A DNA stretch of 64,000 bases. Source: Mesostigma viride (taxonomy: Eukaryota > Streptophyta > Mesostigmatophyceae > Mesostigmatales > Mesostigmataceae). A model generated the notes under the pieces. That model saw only the letters and a program-made list of their open reading frames with translations, was not told the DNA's origin and made no database searches. The stretch is taken from contig RPFO01000310.1 of NCBI GenBank assembly GCA_009746045.1, positions 1,250,234-1,314,233 on the forward strand. Direction: 5' to 3'. This document shows positions 1 through 11,884 of the stretch, one piece after another (within the stretch, counting starts at the first letter, position 1; every line of letters begins with the position of its first letter). The position numbers and the translations under genes were made by a program.

Positions 1-140
1 GGGGTGTGCTGTTACTTGATAGTCTCATAGCCCTGTAGCAACGCAATGACCGCGTGTGCATGGTGAAGAATATTTGGACGTGGCCAGGATGTCTGGTTTG
101 TTTCCAGTATGTATGGTTACGTAATCGGAGTTTTAAAGAG
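1..140 (+). other. Ankyrin-array intron fragment (gene A)
   Basis: Non-coding. It matches the intron following the ankyrin exon at 24814-24912 (24945-24966 joined to 25629-25750). Unlike that paralogue it has no hAT-type insertion, so it shows the empty target site. It suggests that gene A has more ankyrin exons to the left of the window. Similarity stops near 140, where the duplicated recombinase-element sequence begins. Confidence 0.6.
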
Positions 141-1898
141 CCCGTGCTACAGCGCAGAAAGTAAACCTGCGTCGTACAATTACTCCGTCAAGGTGCCTGA
201 GTGATGGTGGGACTACCAAGGGCTACCTAGTGTGTGGTCTGCTAGTGTGGGCCTGTCGGGGCCAAGGCGAGGGTTTGGCGTGTGCTAGAAGTGCTGGCTA
301 TGGCGCATTCCCATGCGGCGGTGCTGGGATGGTCATACATGAGATGGTGCTCTACGTGAGCAGTGCCTTGGATCCGTGGGGCCAGGTAAGCTTCAGATTT
401 AAGTACTGGTAAGCTCACTGTGTTGCATGACGAATGGGGACAGCCAACACGCCTGGATGTTGAGTACAAGGAGGAGCCACGGGGGAGCTGCAGATTGACC
501 TGGAAAATCCCCTAGCCCCTATGTAGTCTTTTACCATCGATGATTTAGTGGCCAGCAATGGGCACACCTGTGAGGTGGTGAGCCAGCTCATTACGCGCAC
601 TTTCAAGGGAGGCTACCTTTCTTACAACCTTGTGGCCACCAATGAGAAGAAAAAGATGTCCCGCTTGGGTGGGAACGAGCTGGAGACCCTGGGGGTGGTG
701 CACTGTCGGGCTGGCATGCTGGAACCAACGGGGAAGCAGCTAATCGTGGAGGTTGCCCACACCCAAGCTACCCTCGAGGATGGGCTATGGCTGTGGAGCT
801 TGCTGCTAACTCGGGGTGGTAATTTTGGCTGCACATGCGTAGCCACTGCTGCTTGTCTATCGGGCAGCGATGCTTCAAGTTTAACAGCCTGAAAGGGTGG
901 GGCCAGCGGTCATGATCGCTATGGGCTTGGGTGAGGGAGGAGCTAGAGTGTGCCCTGGCGTTGGCTTGTACGCTCAGAGGTGACAGGGGAGCACCTTTGG
1001 CAAAGGAGGCCGTAGCTTCTGGTGCGACCACCTATGGACAGGGTGTCATCTGCGGTGCGATGGAGCCAGGTGGTGTGATGGAGCTGGCTCACGCACATGA
1101 GGCGCGGGGGGACTCAATCTTGCTTATACCAACCAAGCCCTTCACTGGCCCTAGATTATCGATGGCGTGGGCACAACACGCTATTGCCAGCCAGACATGG
1201 CGGGTTGGGGCCCTCAAGAGTTGCTGGCAGGATCCATGTATGGACATCAATGAGAAACGGACATGGAGAGGAGTGCGTGCAGCCTGAAAAATAGAGGAAA
1301 TGGATGGTGAGATTCAGTTGGATTTTTTACGTCTGCAATGGGGTGTTTGGCTAAGGGGTGGTTGTCATACTTAAGCATCCTAAACAAGCAGAGCTTCAGG
1401 TTATGTGTGCTTACCATGGCTTTCAGAAGCCGCTCCCAGTGGGTGTTAACGCAGAGCGCTTCAGCCAGCCGATGGCATTTTCTTCAGATAGTTCATGGAG
1501 GCCTTCCTGGCAGGCTGGTTTTGTGACCTGACCGCTGGACTTCTATTTTTTGTAAGTGGATTTGTGCTGCCAACCATCCCCGAGGCGGTCGCGGTCGCAC
1601 CGCATGCCAGCATGCCAAGGTCTGGCTTCACCTGAACTACCCCGACGTTGTTTTACAACTGGGTACTGGCGGGCCGTATGCGTGCGGGGTGGCAGCGTTT
1701 CACTTTGGCTATCAGCCCTCCGCCTATGCCCTGACACCTTTGCTATTCCACTGCCCTGTTGCAAATTTCGCATCAACATGTACATTTGAGTGCGTTGATT
1801 ATTGTTGCTTTCCAGTAGTATGTACGCATTAGCAAGGCACTCGGGCTGCAGGTTCGGGATGTGGCTCATCCTGGCCACCGCTTACCTGAGCCAGGACA
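141..1898 (+). pseudogene. Decayed 5' part of tyrosine-recombinase element, copy A
   Basis: This matches 28678-30442 at high identity. No long frame survives. The best open stretch, 548-892, contains LGGNELETLGVVH and is also open in the other copy (29082-29378), so an older protein may underlie it. I do not recognise that protein. Frameshifts and stops split the rest. The link to the recombinase ORF that follows rests on adjacency and joint duplication only. Confidence 0.4.
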
Positions 1899-2339
1899 TT
1901 GTCGGAGCAGTTGTGCTCCGCAACCCCGAAATCTGTGCAGCGAGCGACCCATCACGTCCTCGGCTGGGACGCCATTTCTGTGTGGCTCCTGCGACGTCTG
2001 GCGGCCGGCCAGCCCCCTGGTGCACTTCTTTTTCGGGGCTTGACGTATAGCCAGGCTAGGCAGCAGTGGAAGGCATTGCAGACCCGCTTGGGCGTTCAGG
2101 GCATGTTTTGTTTTCACGGCCCCCCGCATGGGGGGGCCACGCACGACGCCATCACAGGGCACTTGCCGGAGGCCGTGCAGCTGCACTGCCGGTGGGCTTA
2201 ATCGGCCCTTTTGGTCAGGTGCTACATTGGCTTCCATGGTGGCCTGCTGGCCCGTGACATCGCCCTGGCCCTCTGGGCGCAGGCCCGGGATTTTCACCTT
2301 GTGTACTTCCGGCATCACGTCGGTGGCATTGTGTTTTGA
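1899..2339 (+). pseudogene. Tyrosine recombinase (DIRS/Crypton-like), copy A
   Basis: One frame runs from 1899 to a stop at 2337-2339, broken by a single in-frame TAA at 2199-2201. Before the stop it has a box-II-like core, HGPPHGGATHD, and then RWA. After it comes VRCYIGFHGG, where the Tyr fits the nucleophile position. This spacing is typical of tyrosine recombinases in DIRS-like and Crypton elements. The box-II Arg is Pro here (CCG), while the sister copy at 30443 keeps Arg (CGG). With the shared stop codon, this copy is very likely dead. No reverse transcriptase lies beside it, so DIRS and Crypton cannot be told apart. Confidence 0.6.
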
Positions 2340-3281
2340 CGCATCAGTTTAGTCAGTTTTGACGCATTCAGTTTTCGTCACTCGTTTTTCGGACATCAAC
2401 CGACCTCGCCCATGTGTTGTGGCTCAGGGTGAAAAGGGCTCAACTAACCCGAGGGTGACCCTGGGTTGGGACAAAGTTCCCCCCTATGCTAGTGTGGTAA
2501 TGTTTGTCCTATTTGCATGTCGTACATTATTTCAGCTATAAGCCATGTTTACGAGGAGATGTGGGTAATGCAGGGGCACAGCTGGCAGCTGTGGGCTGGT
2601 CCTGCGAATTCACGTAGTGCGCTCAGCCCACCACAGAGATGGCCGCGTGGTCATCTGGTAGACAAGTCTGCGGTATTCCACTGTACAGAGCTATCACACA
2701 CATTGTAATAAACTTGACGTTTTATGATGATCCATGCAACGCAAAGCAAGTCCAGAAATGGATTGGGCGATGCTGTGTATTTGGTCTGTTTTTATCATGC
2801 TTGGAGGTGCTAGTGATGCTGGGGAAATTACGTTCTCGACCACACATGCAGATGCATCATCTTTATTTTTTCGATGTGGACAACCTGCTGCTTGCTTGGG
2901 CCACACTCTTGTGGTCTATCTGTGCATTACAAACTTTCCCTATGGTTTGGCACAGCAAGTAGCAATGGTTGGGATAACTTCATGCGTGTCTCCACTTTTC
3001 CTGGGGGCCAGGTGTCGCAGCCAGGTCTTGGAAGGTTGTGGGTGGTCATTCTCAACAAGAGGGGGGACAGGCTGGCATGACATCTGCAGCCGTTAGTGAA
3101 GGGGGTCTGTTTGACCAAACTGTGGCAGTGGCAGTCATCATGGACCGTGGTGGTGCTGATGGGCGCAGGATTCTTACTGCTGCAATACCATAACTGGTTT
3201 TCTTGATGCTGACGTATCTGAGCGCTAATTTGCTGCTGTACACTGGGTTGTCATGGGACTTTTGATGGCTGGCGGATCCAG
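2340..3281 (+). other. Non-coding stretch between recombinase remnant and ankyrin exon
   Basis: No supported coding sequence. It aligns with 30872-31806 with scattered substitutions and small indels. The last about 80 bases are intron leading to the CAG acceptor at 3279-3281 and share words with introns before other ankyrin exons (for example TGATGCTGACGTATCTG). Confidence 0.5.
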
Positions 3282-3380
3282 TATGGGGATACTCCACTGC
3301 ATTATGCATCAATGCTTGGGCATCTGGATGTCGTCCAGCATCTTATCGCAATCGGCGCGGATGTGAACGCCAAGAACGAG
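3282..3380 (+). CDS. Ankyrin repeat exon, gene A
   Basis: A 99-nt exon with a CAG acceptor before it and GTAAGT after it, phase 0 at both ends, coding exactly 33 residues. It shows the ankyrin signatures DTPLHYAS, GHLDVVQHL and GADVNAKNE. Its duplicate is at 31807-31905. It precedes the cap exon of the same gene and is the only full repeat exon of gene A in the window. Confidence 0.8.
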
Positions 3381-4650
<1,270 letters not shown>

Positions 4651-4824
4651 GGGGGGGAAACGCCACTGAATCTCGCCGAGGAATGGAGGAAACCGGACGT
4701 AGCACAGATGTTGCGTCATGCTGCGGCCAAGCCAACAGCGGCCCAACCACGGATGCAACAGCCACCTGCCGCACCAACCAAGCCACAGGCGCAACACCTG
4801 ACCGACCCAGCTGAGGGAAAAGCA
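4651..4824 (+). CDS. Ankyrin cap exon plus Pro/Gln linker, gene A
   Basis: A 174-nt exon (58 codons), phase 0 at both ends, bounded by TTGCAG and GTGAGT. The first part is the half repeat that ends an ankyrin stack (ETPLNLAEEWRKPDVAQML). The rest is a flexible Pro/Gln/Ala linker ending EGKA. It splices in frame to the kinase exon at 6460. The copy at 32972-33145 has the same length. Confidence 0.75.
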
Positions 4825-6459
4825 GTGAGTGCGCACAATCATTGTAATTATTGCCCTCTGTATAGCCACTTAGTAGCTTTCCAAGGACACTTGGAGCTAA
4901 GCACGCCCTTTGTGACCAAGTGCTTGCATCTGGCACGCGCAGGGATTGTGACTTCTCGTATCTCTGCAGAGCACAGCTACTTGGACATTAAGTAGGGTGA
5001 CACCCACAAACTGAAAAGTGCAGACTGGCGATAGCCCTGGTGGAAAGTCATGTGTTGCGATGACACTTAGAGCCTTAGTTGGCATGTTTGCCCATAATGG
5101 CGATGGCTTTCTTCTTTGATTGCGTGCTCAGAGTGTGACATATCCTCATGTTTAGCGTTGCTCAATATGCCAGTGTGGGCGGTACCTAGTGGCGGCGATG
5201 GCTCACCAGGGGCATACTAGCGATGTCGTTCGAGCTTGTTTGGCATGCTCTTATTAGTGGACTAGTACTACTAGAACTGCTGCCCATGCCTGGCTAGGTA
5301 CTTTCTACGCTGCCTGCAGCAGCTGCATGTTTCGCTTCTGCATGTCACGATTACAGATAGCCATGTGTTGCAGCTCTGTTGCCTGCGTGAAAGCCTTGGT
5401 GCTTTTTGTAGCACCAGCTGCTGCGAAAAAGAAAAGGCGGTAAAGATGGAGAGAGTGCATGTTATGCCAGTATATCCGCATCAGCAGCGTCGTTTCGAGT
5501 AGAGTAAGTGGTGCCGTTTCTTCAGGAAGTTGCTGCTTTGTTTTCAAACGGAGCTGAGGCTGTTAAATAAGGTATGTATGTGCTGATCGACTGTCTCTAG
5601 CTAGGCAGCACTCATTGTCTCGCCAATAAATGATGGAAGCATGATAGGCTGAGGATAACTTATTACAACCGTGAAGTGAGGGGAATGTCAAGTTGAGTGG
5701 CATCGAAAAATCATATTTATAATTCCAAGGCTGCTGGGATAGATATTAGTGTCATAGGGAGTCAGATGGCCAGGGCTGGAGCTTTTTACCATCAATTTTC
5801 CACAGAGCTGCCGGGCCAGCTGGTGACCTGCCATGTTGTATTTATTCAGCACAAAATTCTCCAGAGAAGCTACTGCATAAATTCAGCTTGGGAGCCTGCA
5901 CCACTTACATAATCACATGATGGCCGTTAACGGGCTTGGTCCTTGTGAAATGCGGTTAACGGTGGTTGTCAAGTTAGTTATGCAGTGTTTGGTAATTGAC
6001 TAGGCGTCTCACCGTGTTCCGGCAATGCATGTCACCGATTGCTTAACCGTCCTTTTTAACATGTACAACCCATTCATTTTGTTTTCCACGTCTGTGCGAG
6101 TGCTTTGGTTCAGGGCAGGAATGCCTGACAGCCTTCTGAGGCCTTCAGCCCTGACAAAAGCATTGTCTTCCTCACCCCATTTCCTATTGCTTCCTTTCCC
6201 CAAATCGGCCAACTCCAATCCCCGGCTGATATGCATGGATGTGCGAACCCAGGGTAGGTGTCAACATGTTACCGAGTTAGAACCCAAAACTACTTACTAG
6301 GAGCCCAGCTGGAACATTGGTGACGTAGGGTGCCCGAATCTCAATGACATGCTGCCCCAGGCACTTCCTTTGCCATTAATTTCCTGTTCTCCATCCTACA
6401 TCCTGACGGTAGGAATTTCCCGACCTTGTTATTTGCTTGTGCTGGACTGGACCATGCAG
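4825..6459 (+). other. Intron between cap exon and kinase exon, gene A
   Basis: A 1.6-kb phase-0 intron with no supported coding sequence. It aligns along its length with 33146-34782 of gene B, with small indels only. Gene C has a shorter, mostly unrelated intron at the same place. Confidence 0.7.
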
Positions 6460-9400
6460 GATATGAAGGATGCTTTTGCAGAGATCGACTGGTCCGCCCG
6501 CCAGCTGGATCCCAAACCTGGGCTCCTCTCCAGCCTGGAGGGTAAAGTAACCATCATGCAAGGAACCTGGACAGTTGCGCAGCTGGCCCACCGCATGGGG
6601 GTGGTGGTGAAGGGCAGCGCCTTGAATGCGGCGAGATTGGCCACAGAGCTTAGGCGAGAGGATCAGCGCAGCAGGGAGCAGCTGGCCCAGGCGCAGGCAC
6701 AAGAGGACGTCATGCACCGCAAGCTGGCCCACCTTCGCCAGAACAGCACGGACATGGCTGCGGCAAGGGACCGGGATGAGGCGGTGCAGGCATATGCGAG
6801 CAGCCTTCAGGCTCTGCGTGAGACTTTGGAGAAGAAGGCAGGCCTGTCGGAGCAGCGACATAAGCAGCAGCTGACGCTTAAGGAAACTATGGGTTTGTTT
6901 GACAACAGCCAAGAGACACTGCCTGCTAGCGATGCGGGGAAAGGGCCTGAGCCAGACATGGAGGCAACCGGCCAGCTGGCGCTTGAGCAGCTGGGGGAGG
7001 TGGTGAAGGACTGCAATGATGAGCTGATGCCTGCAGCGGTGGCTACACAGAAAGCAATGGAGCATTTGCAGGCGTGCTTGGAGAAACAGGAAAGCATCGC
7101 AACCAAATTGCGGGGTCGTCTGGATGCTGCCGTCCAATCGGGGCAGCGGTTTGCAGCCTCGGTGCTTTCCCAGCTGAAGGGTGAGACTCCCGAGGAGGAT
7201 GGCAGACATGCGCGAAAGATGTCAGAGATAACGTCCTTGCGTGAGAAGGAAGTGCGCAAGATGATGGCCCTGCGAGAGAGCATCCCAGGGACCCTGTCTC
7301 GCCTGGCCGCTGCTCAGCAGGAGAGTCTGCTGATCAAACGACAGCTGAGGGATACTCGCAACCAAATAATAGACGCGGAGGAGGATGGGCGCACAGGGCA
7401 GCTGCAGCAGCTCAAGGAGAAGGAGAGGGCGCTGCTGGAGAAAGCCTCCAAGTTGGCTACGGAACAAGCCACACTGTCCGAGTTGTTGGCGGATGCCAAG
7501 CTGCAGCAGTGGTACCCGGACTTGCTGGCACAGGAGGAGCGCATCAAGGAGCTGCACAAGTTCTTGCCTGCAAGGACCAGCAGGGACCTCATGGACAACG
7601 AGTGGAACCTGTCCAAGTTTCGCGATAGCCCTGGGACCCCCCTGGTGTCGGCAAGGGGGGCGTGGCGGGTGAGGTTGGTGGAGGACTGGAATGGGAGGCA
7701 GTGGGTGGTGAAGGAGATGGGGCCGGGGCCGGAGTTGCGGCGGGAGGTCAACCGGCTGAAGGCGCTGCAGCACCCGCTGGTGATCCCCCTGGAGCGGGTT
7801 TTCATTGACAACAATGTGGCCTACCTGCAGATGCCCTACTACAAGAACGGGAACTTGCGTGGCTGGGTTGACAGCATTGTGGGCGCCCAGAAGGGGGCAG
7901 CGAGCCTGACCACCCAGCAGGGTGCGCAGATCTGGAGCACGATGAAGCAGGTCTTCCAGGCGGTGGCCTTCCTCCACCGCAAGGGCATCGTGCACCGCGA
8001 CCTCAAGCCGGAGAATGTGCTGCTGCAGGATGATGGCCAGATCGCGCTGTGTGACTTTGGGGTCAGCCACGATGTGCTGGCACACCTGCAGACAACCAAG
8101 GCAACGCTGTCGATGGGAGGATTTACAACAGGCTATGCCGCCCCGGAGGTGCTTGCGGGGAAGGGCATATCCCCGAGCAACCCATACGCCGAGGACCTGT
8201 GGTCCCTGGGGGTGATGCTGCTGGAGCTGGCAGGGACCCGGCTGTCTTGGAACCCGACCACCTCCCGCCTGGAGGATGAGCTGGGTCGCCCCATCAACAC
8301 GGCCGACTTGCTGGTGGGCAAGTCCAAGTGGCACCGTGATCTGATCACCCTGGCTGACTCCCTGCTTCAGAGGGACCCTGACGCCCGGCCCAGCGCTGAG
8401 GCAGTCCTAGCAAGCGAGCTCTTCCAGCAGGACCCCTCCGCCAGCCAGGTGCAGCAGAACCGCCACATGCTGCTGCTGACCAGCCACCTGGCAAAGCTGC
8501 GGCAGAGCCCTCAGGGTGGTGGGCGGCCCAAGACCCACGTGATGAGGTTGGACGTGCGCGAGGGGCCCGGCATGGTTGCCCCGGTGCTGGCGCTGTTTGC
8601 TCGGGAGGACGTCAAGCCCGAGGAGACCGTGGTCGGCGAACATGCAGGCGTGCGTATCCCTCTCTCCGAGGTGCTGCACAACTTCTTTGAGGCGGTGGTG
8701 CTGCCCGCTGCAGGCCTGTTTGAGCAGGGCAAGGGGGATGGTGAGGATGCCGGTGGGTCTGGAGCGGCCTCCCAGGTGCGTGAGGGGGTGGCCTTCCTTC
8801 CCAGGGTTTGCCAGGCGAGGGGCGCCAAGGCCGTGGAGACCCACCGGCAGCGGCTGCGCACGGTGGGCAAGATCTTGGCCAAGGCGGTGCTGCAGTGCAT
8901 CCATGTGCCGGTGCAGTTTTGCAGCGCGCTCTTCTGTGCGCTGGTGGCCAAGGATGACCTCACGCAGTACAGCACGGCCGACTGTCTGGAGATGCTGGCG
9001 GAGTTTGACCCCACGGACGCGCGCCGCATGCGCGTCACGCTGGCCATGAAGCACGGGGACGGCAAATTGGGGATCACCCTGGGGGCCCTCATGGGCGATG
9101 CCGGCGCAGACGAGACCCTCATGACGGATGCCAACAAAGAGCTGCTCGTGCGCAAGGCGATCCACCACCGCCTGGTCTTGACGCGTGCGGCCGAGCTCGC
9201 AGAGGTGCGTGCCGGCTTCCTGTGCCTCGACTGGGAGCCCCTGCTGGGTGTGCTGTCGCCTTTTGACCTGATGACCCTCTTCTTTGGGACGGACTACCTG
9301 GACGTCAGCCGCGTCAGCCAGGCGTTCCAGCTGGACACGGCCAGCTGGGAGGGCAGGAAGGTGCATGGGCAGCAGGCGTGGGAGTGGCTGCAGCGCTTCC

Positions 9401-9912
9401 TGCACGAGGCCTCGGAGACGTCCCTGCGCCTGTTCAGCATCTGCGCGCTGGGCGGCGCCAAGTCCTGGTGGTCGGGCATGTGTGCCGTGAAGAGGCTGAC
9501 CTCTGCCAGCAACGGGGGCCTGCCGGAGTTCTCCCGTGAGTCGGGCTCCCTGTACCTCCCTCTCCCCGGTAACGATGGCTGCCCCTCGTACGAGGCGTTC
9601 AGCGCGCGCATGTTTGCGGCACTCAAGGTGCATGGAGAGTACGGCCAGCGCACCGAGGCGCAGCGTGCCCAGAAGATGGGCATGGAGGAGATGCAGGGTG
9701 TGGTGCGGGCGATGGCGGGGCAGGTGAGGGCGGGGGGCTGGTACCGCTGCCCCAACGGCCACCTGTACTGCATCACCGAGTGTGGCGGTGCCATGCAGGA
9801 GAGCACGTGCCCCACCTGCGGGAAAGGCATTGGCGGGAGCCAGCACCGGTTGAGGGGTGACAACGCGAATGCACTGGACGTGGATGGGGCGCAGAGGCCG
9901 GCATGGAACTGA
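6460..9912 (+). CDS. Coiled coil-kinase-HECT-like-RZ finger protein, terminal exon of gene A
   Basis: A 3,453-nt terminal exon of 1,150 residues. The start is set by the CAG acceptor at 6457-6459, in phase with the cap exon; the frame is also open upstream to 6349, so a separate start cannot be excluded. Residues 1-385 are Gln/Glu/Lys-rich coiled coil. Residues 400-655 are a Ser/Thr kinase: beta-3 Lys418 (VVKE), HRDLKPEN with Asp514, DFG Asp532, APE 561-563. Its Gly loop is degenerate (RGAWRV). Residues 690-1060 resemble a HECT domain: VGEHAGVRIPLSEVL near 725, VGKILAKAVLQ near 800, LLGVLSPFDLMTLFFG near 928. The usual catalytic Cys position (LPxxxTC) appears to read LPEFSRE, with Glu1027. 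Residues 1097-1120 form an RZ zinc finger (Cys1097, His1101, Cys1117, Cys1120; YRCPNGHLYCITECGG) ending in IGGSQH. The role is not known; domain content points to phospho- and ubiquitin-type signalling. Confidence 0.85.
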   Translation, partial: DMKDAFAEIDWSARQLDPKPGLLSSLEGKVTIMQGTWTVAQLAHRMGVVVKGSALNAARLATELRREDQRSREQLAQAQAQEDVMHRKLAHLRQNSTDMAAARDRDEAVQAYASSLQALRETLEKKAGLSEQRHKQQLTLKETMGLFDNSQETLPASDAGKGPEPDMEATGQLALEQLGEVVKDCNDELMPAAVATQKAMEHLQACLEKQESIATKLRGRLDAAVQSGQRFAASVLSQLKGETPEEDGRHARKMSEITSLREKEVRKMMALRESIPGTLSRLAAAQQESLLIKRQLRDTRNQIIDAEEDGRTGQLQQLKEKERALLEKASKLATEQATLSELLADAKLQQWYPDLLAQEERIKELHKFLPARTSRDLMDNEWNLSKFRDSPGTPLVSARGAWRVRLVEDWNGRQWVVKEMGPGPELRREVNRLKALQHPLVIPLERVFIDNNVAYLQMPYYKNGNLRGWVDSIVGAQKGAASLTTQQGAQIWSTMKQVFQAVAFLHRKGIVHRDLKPENVLLQDDGQIALCDFGVSHDVLAHLQTTKATLSMGGFTTGYAAPEVLAGKGISPSNPYAEDLWSLGVMLLELAGTRLSWNPTTSRLEDELGRPINTADLLVGKSKWHRDLITLADSLLQRDPDARPSAEAVLASELFQQDPSASQVQQNRHMLLLTSHLAKLRQSPQGGGRPKTHVMRLDVREGPGMVAPVLALFAREDVKPEETVVGEHAGVRIPLSEVLHNFFEAVVLPAAGLFEQGKGDGEDAGGSGAASQVREGVAFLPRVCQARGAKAVETHRQRLRTVGKILAKAVLQCIHVPVQFCSALFCALVAKDDLTQYSTADCLEMLAEFDPTDARRMRVTLAMKHGDGKLGITLGALMGDAGADETLMTDANKELLVRKAIHHRLVLTRAAELAEVRAGFLCLDWEPLLGVLSPFDLMTLFFGTDYLDVSRVSQAFQLDTASWEGRKVHGQQAWEWLQRFLHEASETSLRLFSICALGGAKSWWSGMCAVKRLTSASNGGLPEFSRESGSLYLPLPGNDGCPSYEAFSARMFAALKVHGEYGQRTEAQRAQKMGMEEMQGVVRAMAGQVRAGGWYRCPNGHLYCITECGGAMQESTCPTCGKGIGGSQHRLRGDNANALDVDGAQRPAWN

Positions 9913-10775
9913 GCGGCCGCTGCCTCTGCACGGCCTGTAGCCATGCTCCCACTTGTGGTCCGAAAAATTTGCGATTGCCTTAATCTGCTGCATTCGAATG
10001 GGCCGAGCATTCTTAGCATGAGATACAAACAGGAGTGCACATGGGTGACAACACGTCATGGACCATCCTCAGAGACGGCCAGGTGCATCCACACAAATTC
10101 GATGCGATGCTATGCGCACGCTTTGGTGTGGGCAGCTGATCTGCGGCAGTGCTGACAATGTTGGGGTGACATTTGCATGGTGCAAAGCTCTCCTCTTCCA
10201 TGCATTCTTTGGTACAAAGCCAAGGGCTTGATCTGTCACACCTTATTTAGCCCTTCAAGTCTGCCTTGTACAACAGTGAACATTATTTGCCAAGTGTGTC
10301 CTAGTTCGCCTGCACAACCGGCATGTGGTTTTGGTTTTGGGGGATCTGCTACTCTTGACTGTGATGCATTCAACTCGGTTACGTGCATGGGCGTTTGGAA
10401 TGGTATCGGCAACAGTTAGGTGCACGCTACCTGCTTGCAGACGGGCATGTAGAGTTTTTGACGGTTGTAGCTCGCTAGTTATTATCATACTGGTTGTCTC
10501 TTCGATACTGTTGAATGGAGCTACTGAATGGCATGCGTGTCAATCCTGAGGGCGTTTCATGGATAAGTCGGGGAAAGGATGGCGTTGAGAGAAGATTTTC
10601 AAGACAAAGTTTAAACAAATGATCAATGGCAACATGGGAGAAAAATTTTCTGATCTAAGAGGGAAGATACAAAAACAATGCATGCATAATTGTAGTGACG
10701 AAAAGTGTGCAAATAGGCAATTGCCACATGATTCACGAAAACCCAACGCTGCCTGCCGACTCTTTTCTTTACTAT
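9913..10775 (+). other. 3' flank of gene A
   Basis: No coding sequence seen. The first about 650 bases are conserved after all three terminal exons (38236-38900 and 61510-62080), so they probably hold the 3' UTR and polyadenylation region. I could not pick a polyadenylation site with confidence. Confidence 0.5.
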
Positions 10776-11797
10776 GTAGTTCCACCACAAGAATGAACAG
10801 GTTCATGGTGACAGGACACGACCTTGCCAACGGCCTGCCTGCCGGCTCAATTGTTTACTATGTATTTCCACCACAAGAATGAACAGCTAGGCTGATGGTG
10901 ACAGGGCACAACCTTGCCAACGGCCTGCCTGCCTACTAGGCTCTATTGTTTACTATATAGTTCCACCACAAGAATGAACAGGTTCATGGTGACAGGACAC
11001 AACCTTGCCAACGGCCTGCCTGCCTGCTCTATTGTTTACTATATAGTTCCACCACAAGAATGAACAGGTTCATGGTGACAGGACACAACCTTGCCAACGG
11101 CCTGCCTGCCTGCTCTATTGTTTACTGTATAGTTCCACCACAAGAATGAACAGGTTCATGGTGACAGGACACAACCTTGCCAACGGCCTGCCTGCTCTAT
11201 TGTTTACTATATATATAGTTCCACCACAAGAATGAACAGGTTCATGGTGACAGGACACAACCTTGCCAACGGCCTGCCTGCCTGCTCTATTGTTTACCAT
11301 GTAGTTCCACCACAAGAATGAACAGGTTGATGGTGACAGGACACAACCTTGCCAACGGCCTGCCTGCCTGCTCTATTGTTTACCATGTAGTTCCACCACA
11401 AGAATGAACAGGTTCATGGTGACAGGACACAACCTTGCCAACGGCCTGCCTGCCTGCTCTATTGTTTACTATATAGTTCCACCACAAGAATGAACAGGTT
11501 CATGGTGACAGGACACAACCTTGCCAACGGCCTGCCTGCTCTATTGTTTACTATATATATAGTTCCACCACAAGAATGAACAGGTTGATGGTGACAGGAC
11601 ACAACCTTGCCAACGGCCTGCCTGCCTGCTCTATTGTTTACTATATAGTTCCACCACAAGAATGAACAGGTTCATGGTGACAGGACACAACCTTGCCAAC
11701 GGCCTGCCTGCCTGCTCTATTGTTTACTGTATAGTTCCACCACAAGAATGAACAGGTTCATGGTGACAGGACACAACCTTGCCAACGGCCTGCCTGC
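10776..11797. repeat. 86-bp minisatellite, 12 copies
   Basis: The word TTCCACCACAAGAATGAACA recurs at 10780, 10866, 10961 and then every 86 bp to 11735. Units carrying one fewer GCCT carry one extra TATA, so the period stays at 86. Copies at 11047-11390 and 11391-11734 resemble each other as blocks of four (344-bp higher-order period). It is absent at the matching place in the B duplicate. Confidence 0.95.
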
Positions 11798-11828
11798 AGT
11801 AGGCATGGTGGGGTGCTGCCGTGTGGAG

Positions 11829-11866
11829 TTGTTGAGTTGAGTTGAGTTGAGTTGAGTTGAGTTGAT
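11829..11866. repeat. (GTTGA)n microsatellite
   Basis: About seven GTTGA units between the 86-bp minisatellite and the composite repeat that flanks the Gypsy fragment. Confidence 0.85.
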
Positions 11867-11884
11867 CAAGTTTATTCCCCCGCC

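Noticed and set aside
8407-10059. Long - strand frame (550 codons) opposite the gene A kinase exon, with similar frames opposite genes B and C
   Set aside because: Antisense shadow of a GC-rich coding exon. It shows no domain motifs and its frame length varies between the three genes.
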